This document shows positions 17,880-26,929 of a DNA stretch of 64,000 nt, piece after piece; the stretch's first letter is position 1; every line of letters starts with the position of its first letter. The stretch comes from Burkholderia latens (lineage in GTDB: Bacteria > Pseudomonadota > Gammaproteobacteria > Burkholderiales > Burkholderiaceae), in contig NZ_CP013438.1 in the NCBI RefSeq assembly GCF_001718795.1, positions 1 to 64,000 of the forward strand, written 5' to 3'. The position numbers and the translations under genes were made by a program. The notes below the pieces were generated by a model, which saw only the letters and a program-made list of their open reading frames with translations, did not search any database and had not been told where the DNA came from.

Positions 17880-18665
17880 TTACTGCATGAACCAGCCGTG
17901 GCTGACGACGAACGACTGCCCCGTGAGCGCGGCACTCGGGAATGCCGACAGAAACAGCACCGTCTGCGCGACGTCCTGCACCGTCGTGAACACGCCGTCG
18001 ACCGTGTTGCCCAGCATCACCTTCTTCACCACTTCCTCTTCGCTGATCCCGAGTTCCTTCGCCTGCTCCGGAATCTGCTTGTCCACCAGCGGCGTGCGCA
18101 CGAAACCCGGACACACGACGTGCGAGCGCACGTTGTGCTTCGCGCCTTCCTTCGCCAGCACGCGCGCGAGGCCCAGCAGCCCGTGCTTGGCCGTCACGTA
18201 TGCCGACTTCAGCGGCGATGCTTCGTGCGAGTGCACCGAACCCATGTAGATCACGACGCCGCCGCGGTCGTCCTTGTACATATGCTTGAGCGCGGCCTTC
18301 GTCGTCAGGAACGCGCCGTCGACGTGGATCGCCTGCATTTTCTTCCAGTCGGCGAACGAATAGTTCTCGATCGGATTGACGATCTGAATGCCGGCGTTCG
18401 ACACGAGGATGTCGACCGAGCCGAACGTCTCGGCGACCTTGTCGATGCCACTGTTCACCGCGTCTTCGCTGGTCACGTCCATCGCGACGCCGATCGCCTT
18501 GCCGCCTGCCTTGTTGATCTCGTCGGCCACCGCATTCGCGCCGTCCTGGTTCAGGTCGGCGATCGCGACTGCCGCGCCCGCCTTCGCCAGCTCCAGTGCG
18601 ATTTCCTTGCCGATGCCGCTTGCGGCGCCCGTGACGACTGCGGTCTTGCCATTCAGGTTGCTCAT
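17880..18665 (-). CDS. bdhA: 3-hydroxybutyrate dehydrogenase
   Basis: A 261-residue short-chain dehydrogenase interconverting (R)-3-hydroxybutyrate and acetoacetate with NAD. Features are [13 protein letters not shown] (NAD loop), [20 protein letters not shown] (substrate-region signature of this enzyme), the catalytic Ser in GSVHSHEAS and the YVTAKHG YxxxK pair. The C-terminus [16 protein letters not shown] is typical of bacterial HBDH. It follows the acetoacetate decarboxylase gene by about 60 bp on the same strand; together they connect 3-hydroxybutyrate, acetoacetate and acetone. Confidence 0.95.
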   Translation of the reverse strand: MSNLNGKTAVVTGAASGIGKEIALELAKAGAAVAIADLNQDGANAVADEINKAGGKAIGVAMDVTSEDAVNSGIDKVAETFGSVDILVSNAGIQIVNPIENYSFADWKKMQAIHVDGAFLTTKAALKHMYKDDRGGVVIYMGSVHSHEASPLKSAYVTAKHGLLGLARVLAKEGAKHNVRSHVVCPGFVRTPLVDKQIPEQAKELGISEEEVVKKVMLGNTVDGVFTTVQDVAQTVLFLSAFPSAALTGQSFVVSHGWFMQ

Positions 18666-18726
18666 TTTGGATTTCCCGTGGTGAAAGGATTGACAGGGAG
18701 AAAGGACTGCCGACGTATCAGTATGG

Positions 18727-19467
18727 TTACTGGGCGAGGTAATCGTAGACGACTTCGCCGAGGCCCAGCGTGAGATCGGCGATGATGTGGCGCGCTTCGA
18801 CGATCTCGAGCACCGGCAGGTCGGCTACCGGCGCGAGCGCATGCGGCGCCAGTTCCAGCGATGCGGGGCCGGTCCACGCGCCCTTCATCTTGATGTCCTG
18901 CATGTAGTAGCGCACCAGTTCGCATACGCGCGCGGTACCGTCGACGTGCGGGATGATCTTCAGCAGGAAGTTCGGGCCGGCGAGGCGCTTCGTCTGCTCG
19001 TCGATGTCGAGTTCCTTGTGCTTGTAACCCATCGTGCCGGTCGCGACGCGCACCTTCCCGTAGTCGAGCGTGCCGAGCAGGTGATCGGTGTTCACGTGCA
19101 GCGTCGGCGACGCGAGCTTCTTCGGGAAGCCCCACAACTCGCGGCCGCCGGCAATCGGCGGGTGATCGTCGAGATACATCGCGAGCGTATAGCCGCCGGC
19201 CTGGCCGTTGTATTCGACGGGGATCACCTGGCCGCTTTCGGTGTAGTCGCCGAAGCCGGTCGAATCGGCCATGCGAATGAATTCGTAATGGACGAGCGGC
19301 TCGGTGATCTGCAGCGGCTCCGGGACGATTTCGCGCAGACGGTCCGGATCGGTGCGATACGTGATGATCAGAAATTCACGATCGACGAAACGGTACGGCC
19401 CCATTGGAAATGCCGGGCTGGTCAACGGCATCGCAAACGCTTTCGATCGGACATCGCTCGTTTTCAT
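18727..19467 (-). CDS. adc: Acetoacetate decarboxylase
   Basis: A 246-residue enzyme converting acetoacetate to acetone and CO2 through a Schiff base. The lysine pair in [12 protein letters not shown] (K116-K117) corresponds to the Schiff-base/neighbour lysine pair of the clostridial enzyme. The N-terminal [20 protein letters not shown] segment is family-typical. The ATG at 19467 gives the usual length and is preceded by AGGAGTC. It is first in the leftward cluster adc-bdhA-patatin-membrane protein. Adc can remove surplus acetoacetate or acidity; which applies here is not shown. Confidence 0.94.
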   Translation of the reverse strand: MKTSDVRSKAFAMPLTSPAFPMGPYRFVDREFLIITYRTDPDRLREIVPEPLQITEPLVHYEFIRMADSTGFGDYTESGQVIPVEYNGQAGGYTLAMYLDDHPPIAGGRELWGFPKKLASPTLHVNTDHLLGTLDYGKVRVATGTMGYKHKELDIDEQTKRLAGPNFLLKIIPHVDGTARVCELVRYYMQDIKMKGAWTGPASLELAPHALAPVADLPVLEIVEARHIIADLTLGLGEVVYDYLAQ

Positions 19468-19679
19468 GCGGACTCCTTTGTTGATCGCTTCGTGGATGAA
19501 TGCTCGCAAGCTCGTAATCCTATGCCTGTGCGATGCCGTTGTGCGATGCCGCATATGGAATTAATTGTTGCCGATTTCGAATTATTTACCGGGCAATGTT
19601 GAGGCGATCGGTACGAAGGACACGGATGGCCGGGGAGCGCCCGATCCTCGCACGCTTCGATGACGCGATGATGTGAAGA

Positions 19680-19698
19680 AGGTGAGCCTTTACGGGAC
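19680..19698 (-). repeat. Dispersed iteron copy, inverted orientation
   Basis: AGGTGAGCCTTTACGGGAC matches the inverted iteron at all positions of the two conserved blocks. It is exactly 22 bp from the next copy, the same spacing as at the right end of the origin array. Confidence 0.8.
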
Positions 19699-19701
19699 GC
19701 T

Positions 19702-19720
19702 TGGTGAGCTTTTACGGGAG
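19702..19720 (-). repeat. Dispersed iteron copy, inverted orientation
   Basis: TGGTGAGCTTTTACGGGAG is the outermost copy found, about 17 kb from the origin array. I found no further copy to the right in this window. Confidence 0.8.
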
Positions 19721-19919
19721 ACGGCTACGCGCCAGTGTGACAATTGTGTGAACTTGTGTTGCAGTGCGGGATCTAAGTGCGCTCGCGCGCAAGTCGGAGT
19801 CCACATCGCCGATCGGGCTGCGCATTAAGCGGCGCTTAAGCGAGTGAGCACTAGCATCGTTCGCGTCCGACCGGCCCGCCCGGTCTTGTCCCATCCTTAC
19901 GCCCCACGCAACCTGATTC

Positions 19920-20501
19920 ATGCAAAACCTCAATCTCATCCTGTTTTCCGCGATCAATGCCGGCAACGCGCCGCACCAGGGCATCGCCCGCGTCGCGATC
20001 TTCGCCGCCGACTGGCTCGTCTATGCGTTGCCCGCGATGTTGCTGTCGACCTGGATCTTCGGTGAGCGGCCGACGCGGCGCCAGGCGATCGAAGCCGGCC
20101 TCGGCACGTGCGTCGCGCTCGTACTCGCGCAGGTGATCGGGCATTTCTGGTTCTCGCCGCGGCCGTTCATGGCCGGCGTCGGCACGCAACTGATCCCGCA
20201 TGCGCCTGACAGCTCGTTTCCGAGCGATCACATGACGTTCGCGTGGAGTCTTGCGATCGGCATGCTGTTCGCCGGCACCACGCGGCTCACCGGATACGTG
20301 ATGATCGCGATGGCCATCGCGATTGCATGGGGGCGCGTGTACGCGGGCGTGCATTGGCCGTTCGACATGGTCGGCGGCGTGCTGGTCGGCACGGCCGGTG
20401 CGCTCGGCGCACACGTGTATGGGCAACGGGTCGTCGAACTGCTCGAACGGATCGGCGACGTCGTGCACGCGGTGATGATGGGGCGCGAACGTATGCCCTG
20501 A
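19920..20501 (+). CDS. PAP2-family phosphatase, undecaprenyl-diphosphatase (BcrC) type
   Basis: A 193-residue integral membrane protein with about five hydrophobic segments. The acid-phosphatase signature is complete: SPRPFM, PSDH (PDSSFPSDHMTFAW) and GRVYAGVHWPFDMVGG with catalytic histidines. Family members dephosphorylate undecaprenyl pyrophosphate at the outer face of the inner membrane, recycling the lipid carrier for wall synthesis. Substrate is inferred from the resemblance to BcrC/YbjG. Confidence 0.85.
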   Translation: MQNLNLILFSAINAGNAPHQGIARVAIFAADWLVYALPAMLLSTWIFGERPTRRQAIEAGLGTCVALVLAQVIGHFWFSPRPFMAGVGTQLIPHAPDSSFPSDHMTFAWSLAIGMLFAGTTRLTGYVMIAMAIAIAWGRVYAGVHWPFDMVGGVLVGTAGALGAHVYGQRVVELLERIGDVVHAVMMGRERMP

Positions 20502-20539
20502 GCGCGGGAACGACGCGGGAGCGGATGCGCCGGACGCCG

Positions 20540-20764
20540 TCAGCCGGGCGTCTTGGCAGACTCCGCCGATGCCGAAGTGCCGCCGCCCGCATCGTGCAGT
20601 TCGGGCGTTTCGCCCGGCTGCCTTGCGGCGTCGCGCTCGAGAGAACTTTCCTTCAGGATCGCGCACATCGCGACGAATAGCGCGAGCACGACCGCTGCCA
20701 GGCCGCAATAGCCGGCGATTTTCAGGTTGCGAAGGAACGGCGAAGCGTGGCTTTCTTTTGTCAT
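20540..20764 (-). CDS. Small single-pass membrane protein, unknown function
   Basis: A 74-residue protein with one hydrophobic segment (about residues 15-38, IAGYCGLAAVVLALFVAMCA) and a Glu/Gly/Ser-rich soluble tail. The ATG at 20764 has GGAGCGCC upstream on the minus strand. I do not recognise the family. It lies between the PAP2 gene and the siderophore-interacting-protein gene, oriented with the latter. Confidence 0.5.
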   Translation of the reverse strand: MTKESHASPFLRNLKIAGYCGLAAVVLALFVAMCAILKESSLERDAARQPGETPELHDAGGGTSASAESAKTPG

Positions 20765-20882
20765 GACCTGGCGCTCCTGGGGGCTGCGGCGGCTGTCGCC
20801 CGACAGCGGCGTCGCAGACATACATATATACCAGCCGCCCCGCGGATGCCAAGCCCGCCGATGCACGGGGGGCCCTGTCCGT

Positions 20883-21704
20883 TCAGTCGTCCAGCGTTTC
20901 GTGCACGGCCGTTGCGCCCCGTTTCCAGTAGGCTGCCGCGCGGATCCGCGACTTGTCGATGCCGCGCTCGCCTGTCAGGTGCTGGCGCACCGCGCGCATC
21001 GACTGCGCTTCACCCGCCGCCCACACGTACCCGTCGCCGGACGACGGCAGCGGCAGTTCGCGCACGGCGCTCAGCAGCGCGTCGCCGTCGGCGGTATCGG
21101 CTTCGGCTCGAAAACGCCAGATCTCGTGCACGTCGGCGCGCGTGTCGAACGCAATCTGCGCGGTGCGATCCGCGACTTCCAGCACGACGGCCACACGCGC
21201 ATTGGCCGGCAGCTGCTCGAGACGCCGCGCGATAGCCGGCAGCGCCGTATCGTCGCCGATCAGCAGGTGCCAGTCGAAATCGGTCGGCACGACAAACGAA
21301 CCGCGCGGGCCGCCGATACCGAGCCATTGCCCCGCGCGCGCCTGTGCTGCCCATTGCGATGCGGGGCCGGGATGGTTCAACACGAATTCCAGATCGAGTT
21401 CGCACGCGGCGCGATCGAAGCGGCGCGGCGTGAAATCGCGGGCAACCGGTTTCGGCTGGCCTTCCGGAAACTCGGGGCCGTTCGCACCGAGCGTCGGCAT
21501 CGTCGGCCGTTCCGCACCGGGCGCCGGGAAAAACACCTTCACGTGATCGTCGAACGACGACGATTCGAAATCCGCGAGGTCGGGGCCGCTCAGCGTGACG
21601 CGCAGCAGATGCGGCGTGACCGCATGCACGCGCACGACCTGCAGCAGGCGGAACTTCAGCGTATGGCGCACGCGGGTAACGGTGCGTTCGGGTGGGTTCT
21701 GCAT
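20883..21704 (-). CDS. yqjH: Siderophore-interacting protein / ferric reductase (YqjH-ViuB family)
   Basis: A 273-residue FAD-binding protein with an N-terminal ferredoxin-reductase-like domain (RVTLSGPDLADFESSSFDDHVKVFFP; RDFTPRRFD for FAD) and a C-terminal SIP domain (LLIGDDTALPAIARRLEQLP, YVWAAGEAQSMRAVRQHL). Family members release iron from ferric siderophores by NADPH-dependent reduction in the cytoplasm. It is preceded on the same strand by a YqjI-like PadR regulator gene, as in E. coli where yqjH and yqjI are neighbours and YqjI represses yqjH in response to nickel and iron. Confidence 0.85.
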   Translation of the reverse strand: MQNPPERTVTRVRHTLKFRLLQVVRVHAVTPHLLRVTLSGPDLADFESSSFDDHVKVFFPAPGAERPTMPTLGANGPEFPEGQPKPVARDFTPRRFDRAACELDLEFVLNHPGPASQWAAQARAGQWLGIGGPRGSFVVPTDFDWHLLIGDDTALPAIARRLEQLPANARVAVVLEVADRTAQIAFDTRADVHEIWRFRAEADTADGDALLSAVRELPLPSSGDGYVWAAGEAQSMRAVRQHLTGERGIDKSRIRAAAYWKRGATAVHETLDD

Positions 21705-21740
21705 GAATCCGTTCTCCTTGAGTGTGGACGGGCGCGCGCG

Positions 21741-22451
21741 TTACGCGCCGGTGCCGCCTTCGATTTCGGCCGTCGCGCGGCGCATGATCGCCGCGATGCG
21801 CCGTTGTTCGTCGGCCCCTGCAGCGCTCTTGTGGAGCAGTGCACGCTTCAGCGCGAGACGGGCCTCGACGAACTCCGGCAGCCAGCCGGACTGCGCGTCG
21901 TCCTGCGTGTCGCCGCCGGTCGATTCCCCGGCGAATGCGCGACGCATGAATTCCATCTTGCGCGCGAGATGCGTGAGGCGCGCGAACAGGGTGTCGACGC
22001 GCTCGCGCTGCGCGTCGAGATGCGCGCGGCCCGCGTCGGTCAGCGCATAACGCTTGCGGTTGCCTTCCGCCTGCGACACGACAAAGCCGACTTCCTCGAG
22101 ATAGGTCAGCGCCGGATACACCATGCCCGGGCTCGGGCTGTAGAAACCGCTGGAGCGCGTGTCGAGCGCCTTGATCAATTCGTACCCATGGCTGGGCTGC
22201 TCGGCGACCAGCGCGAGCAGCAGCAGCTGGAGATCGTCGGAGCTGAACTGGCGGCCGCGCGGCATGCCATCGTCGCCGAAATCTCCAAAGCCGCCGCGTC
22301 CGCCGCGGCCACCGAACGGGCCGCCGCCGAATGGGTCGTGACCGCGGCGGTGGCGGCCGATCGCGTGCCAGAGACCGACGAACCAGTCGGCGCGCGTATG
22401 CGCGCCATGTCCGTCGCATCGGACATGGCCGCGGGAGGGGATGTGTCGCAT
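21741..22451 (-). CDS. yqjI: PadR-family repressor, YqjI-like with metal-binding N-terminus
   Basis: A 236-residue protein. The first 65 residues are His/Gly/Arg-rich with repeated GG and RGH motifs, like the nickel-binding leader of E. coli YqjI but with glycine replacing most cysteines. Residues about 68-140 are the PadR winged helix (SSDDLQLLLLALVAEQPSHGYELI, then YSPSPGMVYPALTYLEEVG). The C-terminal helical part (LARKMEFMRRAF) is a dimerisation domain. It is likely to repress itself and the yqjH-like gene 36 bp downstream through the AT-rich dyads at 22461-22504. Confidence 0.85.
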   Translation of the reverse strand: MRHIPSRGHVRCDGHGAHTRADWFVGLWHAIGRHRRGHDPFGGGPFGGRGGRGGFGDFGDDGMPRGRQFSSDDLQLLLLALVAEQPSHGYELIKALDTRSSGFYSPSPGMVYPALTYLEEVGFVVSQAEGNRKRYALTDAGRAHLDAQRERVDTLFARLTHLARKMEFMRRAFAGESTGGDTQDDAQSGWLPEFVEARLALKRALLHKSAAGADEQRRIAAIMRRATAEIEGGTGA

Positions 22452-22460
22452 GATCGAGTC

Positions 22461-22504
22461 CTATATATCGGAAAACATATCTAAAGATATATATCGAAAG
22501 ATAG
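22461..22504. promoter_or_regulatory. AT-rich nested inverted repeats, YqjI-type operator
   Basis: A 44-bp stretch standing out from the GC-rich surroundings. It contains the dyad ATATCT-AA-AGATAT at 22477-22490 and outer CTATATATCG and ATATATCG elements, with CTAT/ATAG at the ends. It starts 10 bp before the PadR ATG. PadR/YqjI proteins are known to bind AT-rich inverted repeats at such positions. Confidence 0.65.
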
Positions 22505-23400
22505 GGTGTCAAGGACGTTTATTGGGGCTCGATGGGGCGTGCATGCGACGTCCCGACGCTTTCGAAATACTCCGATTCATTATTGCGGGCACGCAGTCGA
22601 AAACTCATTACCGGCGTCACCCATATACGGGTATTACCCTACTACCGGGTTCTGAGTTCAATTAATTTTTTATGAAGGAGGAGATATCGGAATGCAAAAT
22701 CCTATACTTCGGCCGTAGCTTCATTTTGAGCATTGGCCATCGATATTCCGATATGGATGACGGAATGTTCGTTCGTGAATAACTTAAATGACGAGTTCGT
22801 AATATTTCTCTGCGACGACACGTCGTGAGCGCGAGACCAAATAACTGTGGGACATTAGCGGCCTGATTTCCGTGGGCGCAGTGCCAGCCGTCGATCGTTC
22901 CGCCGGGCCGGCGAGCGGCTCGCCGTGTTGGACCGGCCGCAGGCTGGGCGTCGCGTCCGCAAGGCGCAGCGCCATGCATGGTCCCGCACGTCGCGCCGTT
23001 GCAGGCAAAACAATGAGACCAACATCTGATCCGGGGGCGTCGTGTCGATTCGTTTCGTCATTCGCCATTCTGCGCGCCACTATTTCGAAAAAGTGGCCGC
23101 GATGCGAATTCATGTCGGGGAAATGGCGTCAGCCGACTTCCGCGCTATCGGGAAATCATGTTTCGCGGAAAAGCACGGAACATCGTGGAAATCGATTTCA
23201 TTTAATTTAATTGAAAGGCGCTGCACGTTCGGAGGCGATTTTCCGGCCGGGCGGCTGCGCGTGCCGGCATTCATTGCTTGCGATTCCCAGCAAACGGAAT
23301 CGTGCCGCACGACGCGGGCGGTCCGCACGGGCCGCCCCGGGGCCGCGCTGCCACGACGCATCCGGTCCGTGAGCGCGCTTGCACTGCCGCGCCTCCCCCG
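22505..23400. other. Gene-free stretch between the PadR gene and the sigma-54 activator
   Basis: About 900 bp, AT-richer than its neighbours near 22560-22800. No frame with a plausible start and coding character is seen, nor a clear repeat. It must hold the promoters of the two divergent transcription units. Confidence 0.5.
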
Positions 23401-25719
23401 ATGAATTCGACCTCGTTCGTCCCGTTCGTCCCGGACAAGGACGATCAGCGCACGTCCATCGGAGCGTCGCCGCCGTTTCGCCAGCTGATGCAGATGATCG
23501 ACCGGGTCGCGCCGACCGACCATGCGCTGTTGATCGTCGGCCCCACCGGCTCGGGCAAGGAACTGGTCGCGCGGCGAGTACACGCACGCAGCCTGCATCG
23601 CGATCAGCCATTCGTGGACGTGAACTGCGGCGCGATCCCCGAGCATCTCGTCGAAGCGGAGCTGTTCGGGCACGTGAAAGGCGCGTTCACCGGCGCCGGC
23701 GAGAATCGGTCCGGTCTGTTCCAGGCGGTCGGCAAAGGTACGCTGCTCCTCGACGAGATCGGCGAACTTCCGCTGGCGCTGCAGCCGAAGCTCCTGCGCG
23801 TGCTCGAAACGCGCACATTCCGTCCGATCGGCGCGTCGGCCAGCCTGCGCTTCGAGGGGCGTGTCGTCGCGGCCACGCATCGCGATCTGCGTGAACTGGC
23901 CCGCGACGGCCGATTTCGCGAAGACCTGTTCTACCGCCTGGCGGTATTCGTGCTCACGGTGCCCGGTCTCGATCAGCGCGTCGACGACATCCCGGCGCTC
24001 GTCGCGCACTTTGCCGCGCAGCAGCCGCGGCATCTCGAATTTTCGCCAGCCGCCATCCGGCGTTTGTGCCAGCACGCATGGCCGGGCCACATCCGGCAAT
24101 TGCGCAACCTGGTCAGTCAACTGAGCGTGCTCGCCGAGCGCACGCACGTCGACGTCGAAACGCTCGAGCCGTTCCTCGCGAACGAGACGGCCGGCTCGGT
24201 GTCGCGCTCGAGTCTTGCGGACATGCTGCTGCAGCTGGACGGGCGGGACAAGCTCGCGGCCGCCGAGAACCTGATGATCGATCGTGCGCTGGAACGCACG
24301 GGACACAACAAGAGCGCGGCGGCGGTTCTGCTCGGAGTGGGGCGCAAGACGATCGAGCGGCGTCTGAAAGCGCGTGAGGAGCACGGGCGCGAGGCGCGCA
24401 AATGTCTGGAGCGCGCGAGCGCACTGATCGATGCTTCGCGCTTTACCGATGCGATCGCGCCGCTGCGCCGCTGCCTCGACGTGCTGCAGGCCAACCACGA
24501 GCAGGACGACGTGCGCCGGCTGCAGTTTGACGCGTACCGGCTGCTCGCCCTGTGTCTGCGCAGCGTGCATGGCTGGCTGTATGCGGAGGCGACCGCATGT
24601 TATGCCGCGGCGCTTGCGATCGGCGAAGGCGTGTGCGATGCGGCGGAAATTGCGTCGATCCAGTTTGGAGTGTGGACGACTCAACTGACGTCGTTGCAAC
24701 TCAAGCAGGCGCGCGCGACGGCGCAGGACATGCTGCAGCGCGCGCAGGCTACGGGCTCGCGAAACGCGCTCGACGAAGCGCACGTCGCGATGAGCAATAC
24801 GCTGTTCTGGCTCGGCGACAGCGAGGAAGCGCTGGCATGCCTCGCGCGCGGCAACCTTCTCGGCATCGCGCGCGACGACACGCGCACCGGTTCGCAGGGG
24901 CTGGATCTGGCCAGTCTCGCGCTGACGTTCGAAGGGCTCGCGGCATATCAGGTCGGTGCGTTCGACCAGGCACGGCGCGCGATGGAGATGCTGATCGAGC
25001 GCGCATGGGCGCAGGAGTCGCATGTATTCGCTCGCGCGGTCAACCTGCAAGGGGCGGCGTGGCTCGCCTGCCTGTTCGGAGACATGGAGCGGCTCGGGCC
25101 GCTGGCAGGCCAGCTCGAATCGATCTCGATGGCAAACGGCTTCGCGTTCTATCGCGGGGTCGGTCAGGTGTTTCGCGCCTGTCACATCGAATCGCTGGGC
25201 CGGTTCGGCGAAGCCGAGGAGATGATGCTGGACGGTTACGACAATCATGTCGTCTGCAACGGCGGCGCGTTGTTCCATTCGTTCAAGGCATGGCGACATG
25301 GCGAGCTGCTGCTTCGCGCCGGCCGGCCCGACGCATGCGACGTGGTTACGGCGATCGCGCTCGATGAGGTGCTGGCCCGACAGGAGCGCGTCTACCTTGG
25401 CGAACTGCTGATCGTACGCGCGCGCGCGCAATGGGCGCTCGGCAATCCGGTCGTGGCCGAACAGGGTCTGCGCACCGCGTTGTCGACAGCGCTCGCGCTA
25501 GGGTCGGTACCCGCGCGCGTGGACGCTGCCCGTTATCTCGCCGAGCTGCTGCGGCACACCGACCGCCGTGCGGAAGCGGCGGATACGCTGGAGCGCGCAT
25601 TGCGCGCGCTTGCGCCCGATCCGCTGCCGCGCTTTGCGGACGCGCGCGCTCTGCTTGCCGAACTCCACCGCGACATGTTCCCTACCCCGTCCAGAAAAGG
25701 ACTCGCAAATGAGCTATGA
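23401..25719 (+). CDS. Sigma-54-dependent transcriptional activator with C-terminal TPR region
   Basis: A 772-residue protein. The AAA+ domain starts almost at the N-terminus: Walker A GPTGSGKE (residues 47-54), the sigma-54 contact loop GAFTGA (94-99), Walker B TLLLDEIGE and the arginine-finger region RFREDLFYRL. A Fis-type helix-turn-helix follows at about 290-330 (ALERTGHNKSAAAVLLGVGRKTIERRL). Unusually, DNA-binding is not at the end: about 440 residues of helical TPR-like repeats follow. There is no N-terminal receiver or GAF domain, so the TPR part is the likely sensor. Its stop overlaps the next gene by 11 bp, so it is translationally coupled to the DUF917/hydantoin genes. Confidence 0.88.
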   Translation: MNSTSFVPFVPDKDDQRTSIGASPPFRQLMQMIDRVAPTDHALLIVGPTGSGKELVARRVHARSLHRDQPFVDVNCGAIPEHLVEAELFGHVKGAFTGAGENRSGLFQAVGKGTLLLDEIGELPLALQPKLLRVLETRTFRPIGASASLRFEGRVVAATHRDLRELARDGRFREDLFYRLAVFVLTVPGLDQRVDDIPALVAHFAAQQPRHLEFSPAAIRRLCQHAWPGHIRQLRNLVSQLSVLAERTHVDVETLEPFLANETAGSVSRSSLADMLLQLDGRDKLAAAENLMIDRALERTGHNKSAAAVLLGVGRKTIERRLKAREEHGREARKCLERASALIDASRFTDAIAPLRRCLDVLQANHEQDDVRRLQFDAYRLLALCLRSVHGWLYAEATACYAAALAIGEGVCDAAEIASIQFGVWTTQLTSLQLKQARATAQDMLQRAQATGSRNALDEAHVAMSNTLFWLGDSEEALACLARGNLLGIARDDTRTGSQGLDLASLALTFEGLAAYQVGAFDQARRAMEMLIERAWAQESHVFARAVNLQGAAWLACLFGDMERLGPLAGQLESISMANGFAFYRGVGQVFRACHIESLGRFGEAEEMMLDGYDNHVVCNGGALFHSFKAWRHGELLLRAGRPDACDVVTAIALDEVLARQERVYLGELLIVRARAQWALGNPVVAEQGLRTALSTALALGSVPARVDAARYLAELLRHTDRRAEAADTLERALRALAPDPLPRFADARALLAELHRDMFPTPSRKGLANEL

Positions 25720-26929
25720 ACTGCGTCAGGAAGACCTCTCCTCGCTGCTGCTCGGCGCAGCGTTTTTCGGAAGCGGTGGTGGCGGAACCACTATTTCCGC
25801 CAGCCATCTTGCCAGCCAGTTTCGCCGCGGCGACTACTACGCGGTCGATACGGTCACGGTGGTGCCGGTCGACGAGGCGACTGAAGGCGAAGCCGTGATG
25901 GTCGCCTATCTCGGCGCGCCCGAGGCGATCAATTCGGCGCTGTATCCGACCGGGCCCGTGATGGCAGTGCAGAACGTCCAGGCGCGGCTTGCATCGCAGG
26001 GCCGCAAGCTCGCGTACGTCATGCCGCCCGAGAGCGGTGCGCTCGGCTTCACCGTGGCCGCACTGGTTGCCGCGAAGCTCGGCCTCGCGGTGATCGACGC
26101 GGATGGCGCCGGGCGCGCCGTGCCGTCGCTGCCGATGCTGACGTTCGCCGCCGCCGAAATCGATCCGCGCCCAGCCTTCCTCGTCAGCCAAGGCGGTTTG
26201 TGCGTCGAGCTCGACGTGACGCCGCGCAACGGCGATGGCGGCAACGCGACACACCAGCGCGACGTGTCGGCGATCGTCGAGCAGATGTTGCGCCCGGTGG
26301 TTGCCGATCCGGAATTCGGCCAGTTCGGCGGCCTCGCGATGTGGGTGATGACGCCGCCGGAGATTCGTCGCGCGACGCCGATCCGCGCCACGCTGTCGCG
26401 TGCGCTGGCACTCGGCCGTGCGGTGAAGAGCGGGGACGTGCGCAGCGCGTCGCAGATGATCGCGTATCTGGCCGCAGAATGCGGGATCGCCGCACGCGCG
26501 GTGTCCGAGCCGGGAGAGCTGGTGTCGGCCCAGGTCGACACCACCGGCGGCTTCGACGTTGGCAGGATCTGCATTCGTGCGGGCGAGCACATGTACACGG
26601 TGCTTTACCAGAACGAGTCGCTGCTTGCATGGGATAGTCGCCGTCCTGAACCCATCGTGCTGTCGCCGGACAGCATCGCCTATTTCGTCGGCGGCGACGG
26701 CCAGTCGATCTTCACCAACGGCGATCTGCTGATGGACGACGGCTCGTTGAACCCGGCCGTCGGCAAGCGTCCCGTGACACTGCTCGCGTGGCGCGCGGAC
26801 CCCGAGCTGTCCCGTCCTGGCGGGCTGATTCTCGACAGCTTCATGCAATTGCTCGCGTCGCTCGGGTATCTCGGGCCGTACGTTCCTGTGGAATCGCTGG
26901 CGGCCAACCGCCACGGAGATGCATCATGA
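25709..26929 (+). CDS. DUF917-family protein (hydantoin-type amidohydrolase/desulfurase relative)
   Basis: A 406-residue protein beginning MSYELRQEDLSSLLLGAAFF with the family-typical GSGGGGT turn. Later segments PPESGALGFTVAALVAAKLGL and GGFDVGRICIR fit DUF917. These proteins are found beside hydantoinase and hydantoin racemase genes; one relative is reported as an S-methyl-thiohydantoin desulfurase. The start at 25709 overlaps the activator gene, and its stop overlaps the next start (ATGA). The substrate here is unknown. Confidence 0.8.
   Translation: MSYELRQEDLSSLLLGAAFFGSGGGGTTISASHLASQFRRGDYYAVDTVTVVPVDEATEGEAVMVAYLGAPEAINSALYPTGPVMAVQNVQARLASQGRKLAYVMPPESGALGFTVAALVAAKLGLAVIDADGAGRAVPSLPMLTFAAAEIDPRPAFLVSQGGLCVELDVTPRNGDGGNATHQRDVSAIVEQMLRPVVADPEFGQFGGLAMWVMTPPEIRRATPIRATLSRALALGRAVKSGDVRSASQMIAYLAAECGIAARAVSEPGELVSAQVDTTGGFDVGRICIRAGEHMYTVLYQNESLLAWDSRRPEPIVLSPDSIAYFVGGDGQSIFTNGDLLMDDGSLNPAVGKRPVTLLAWRADPELSRPGGLILDSFMQLLASLGYLGPYVPVESLAANRHGDAS

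Larger units (their letters stand above)
19468..19919. other. Gene-free stretch with the outermost iteron pair
   Basis: 452 bp between the divergent adc and PAP2 phosphatase genes. It contains the iteron copies at 19680 and 19702. The left part presumably holds the adc promoter; I see no clear operator. Confidence 0.6.

Noticed and set aside
20727..22484. A 585-codon plus-strand open frame
   Set aside because: It is antisense to the yqjH-like and PadR genes and has no recognisable domain or ribosome binding site.
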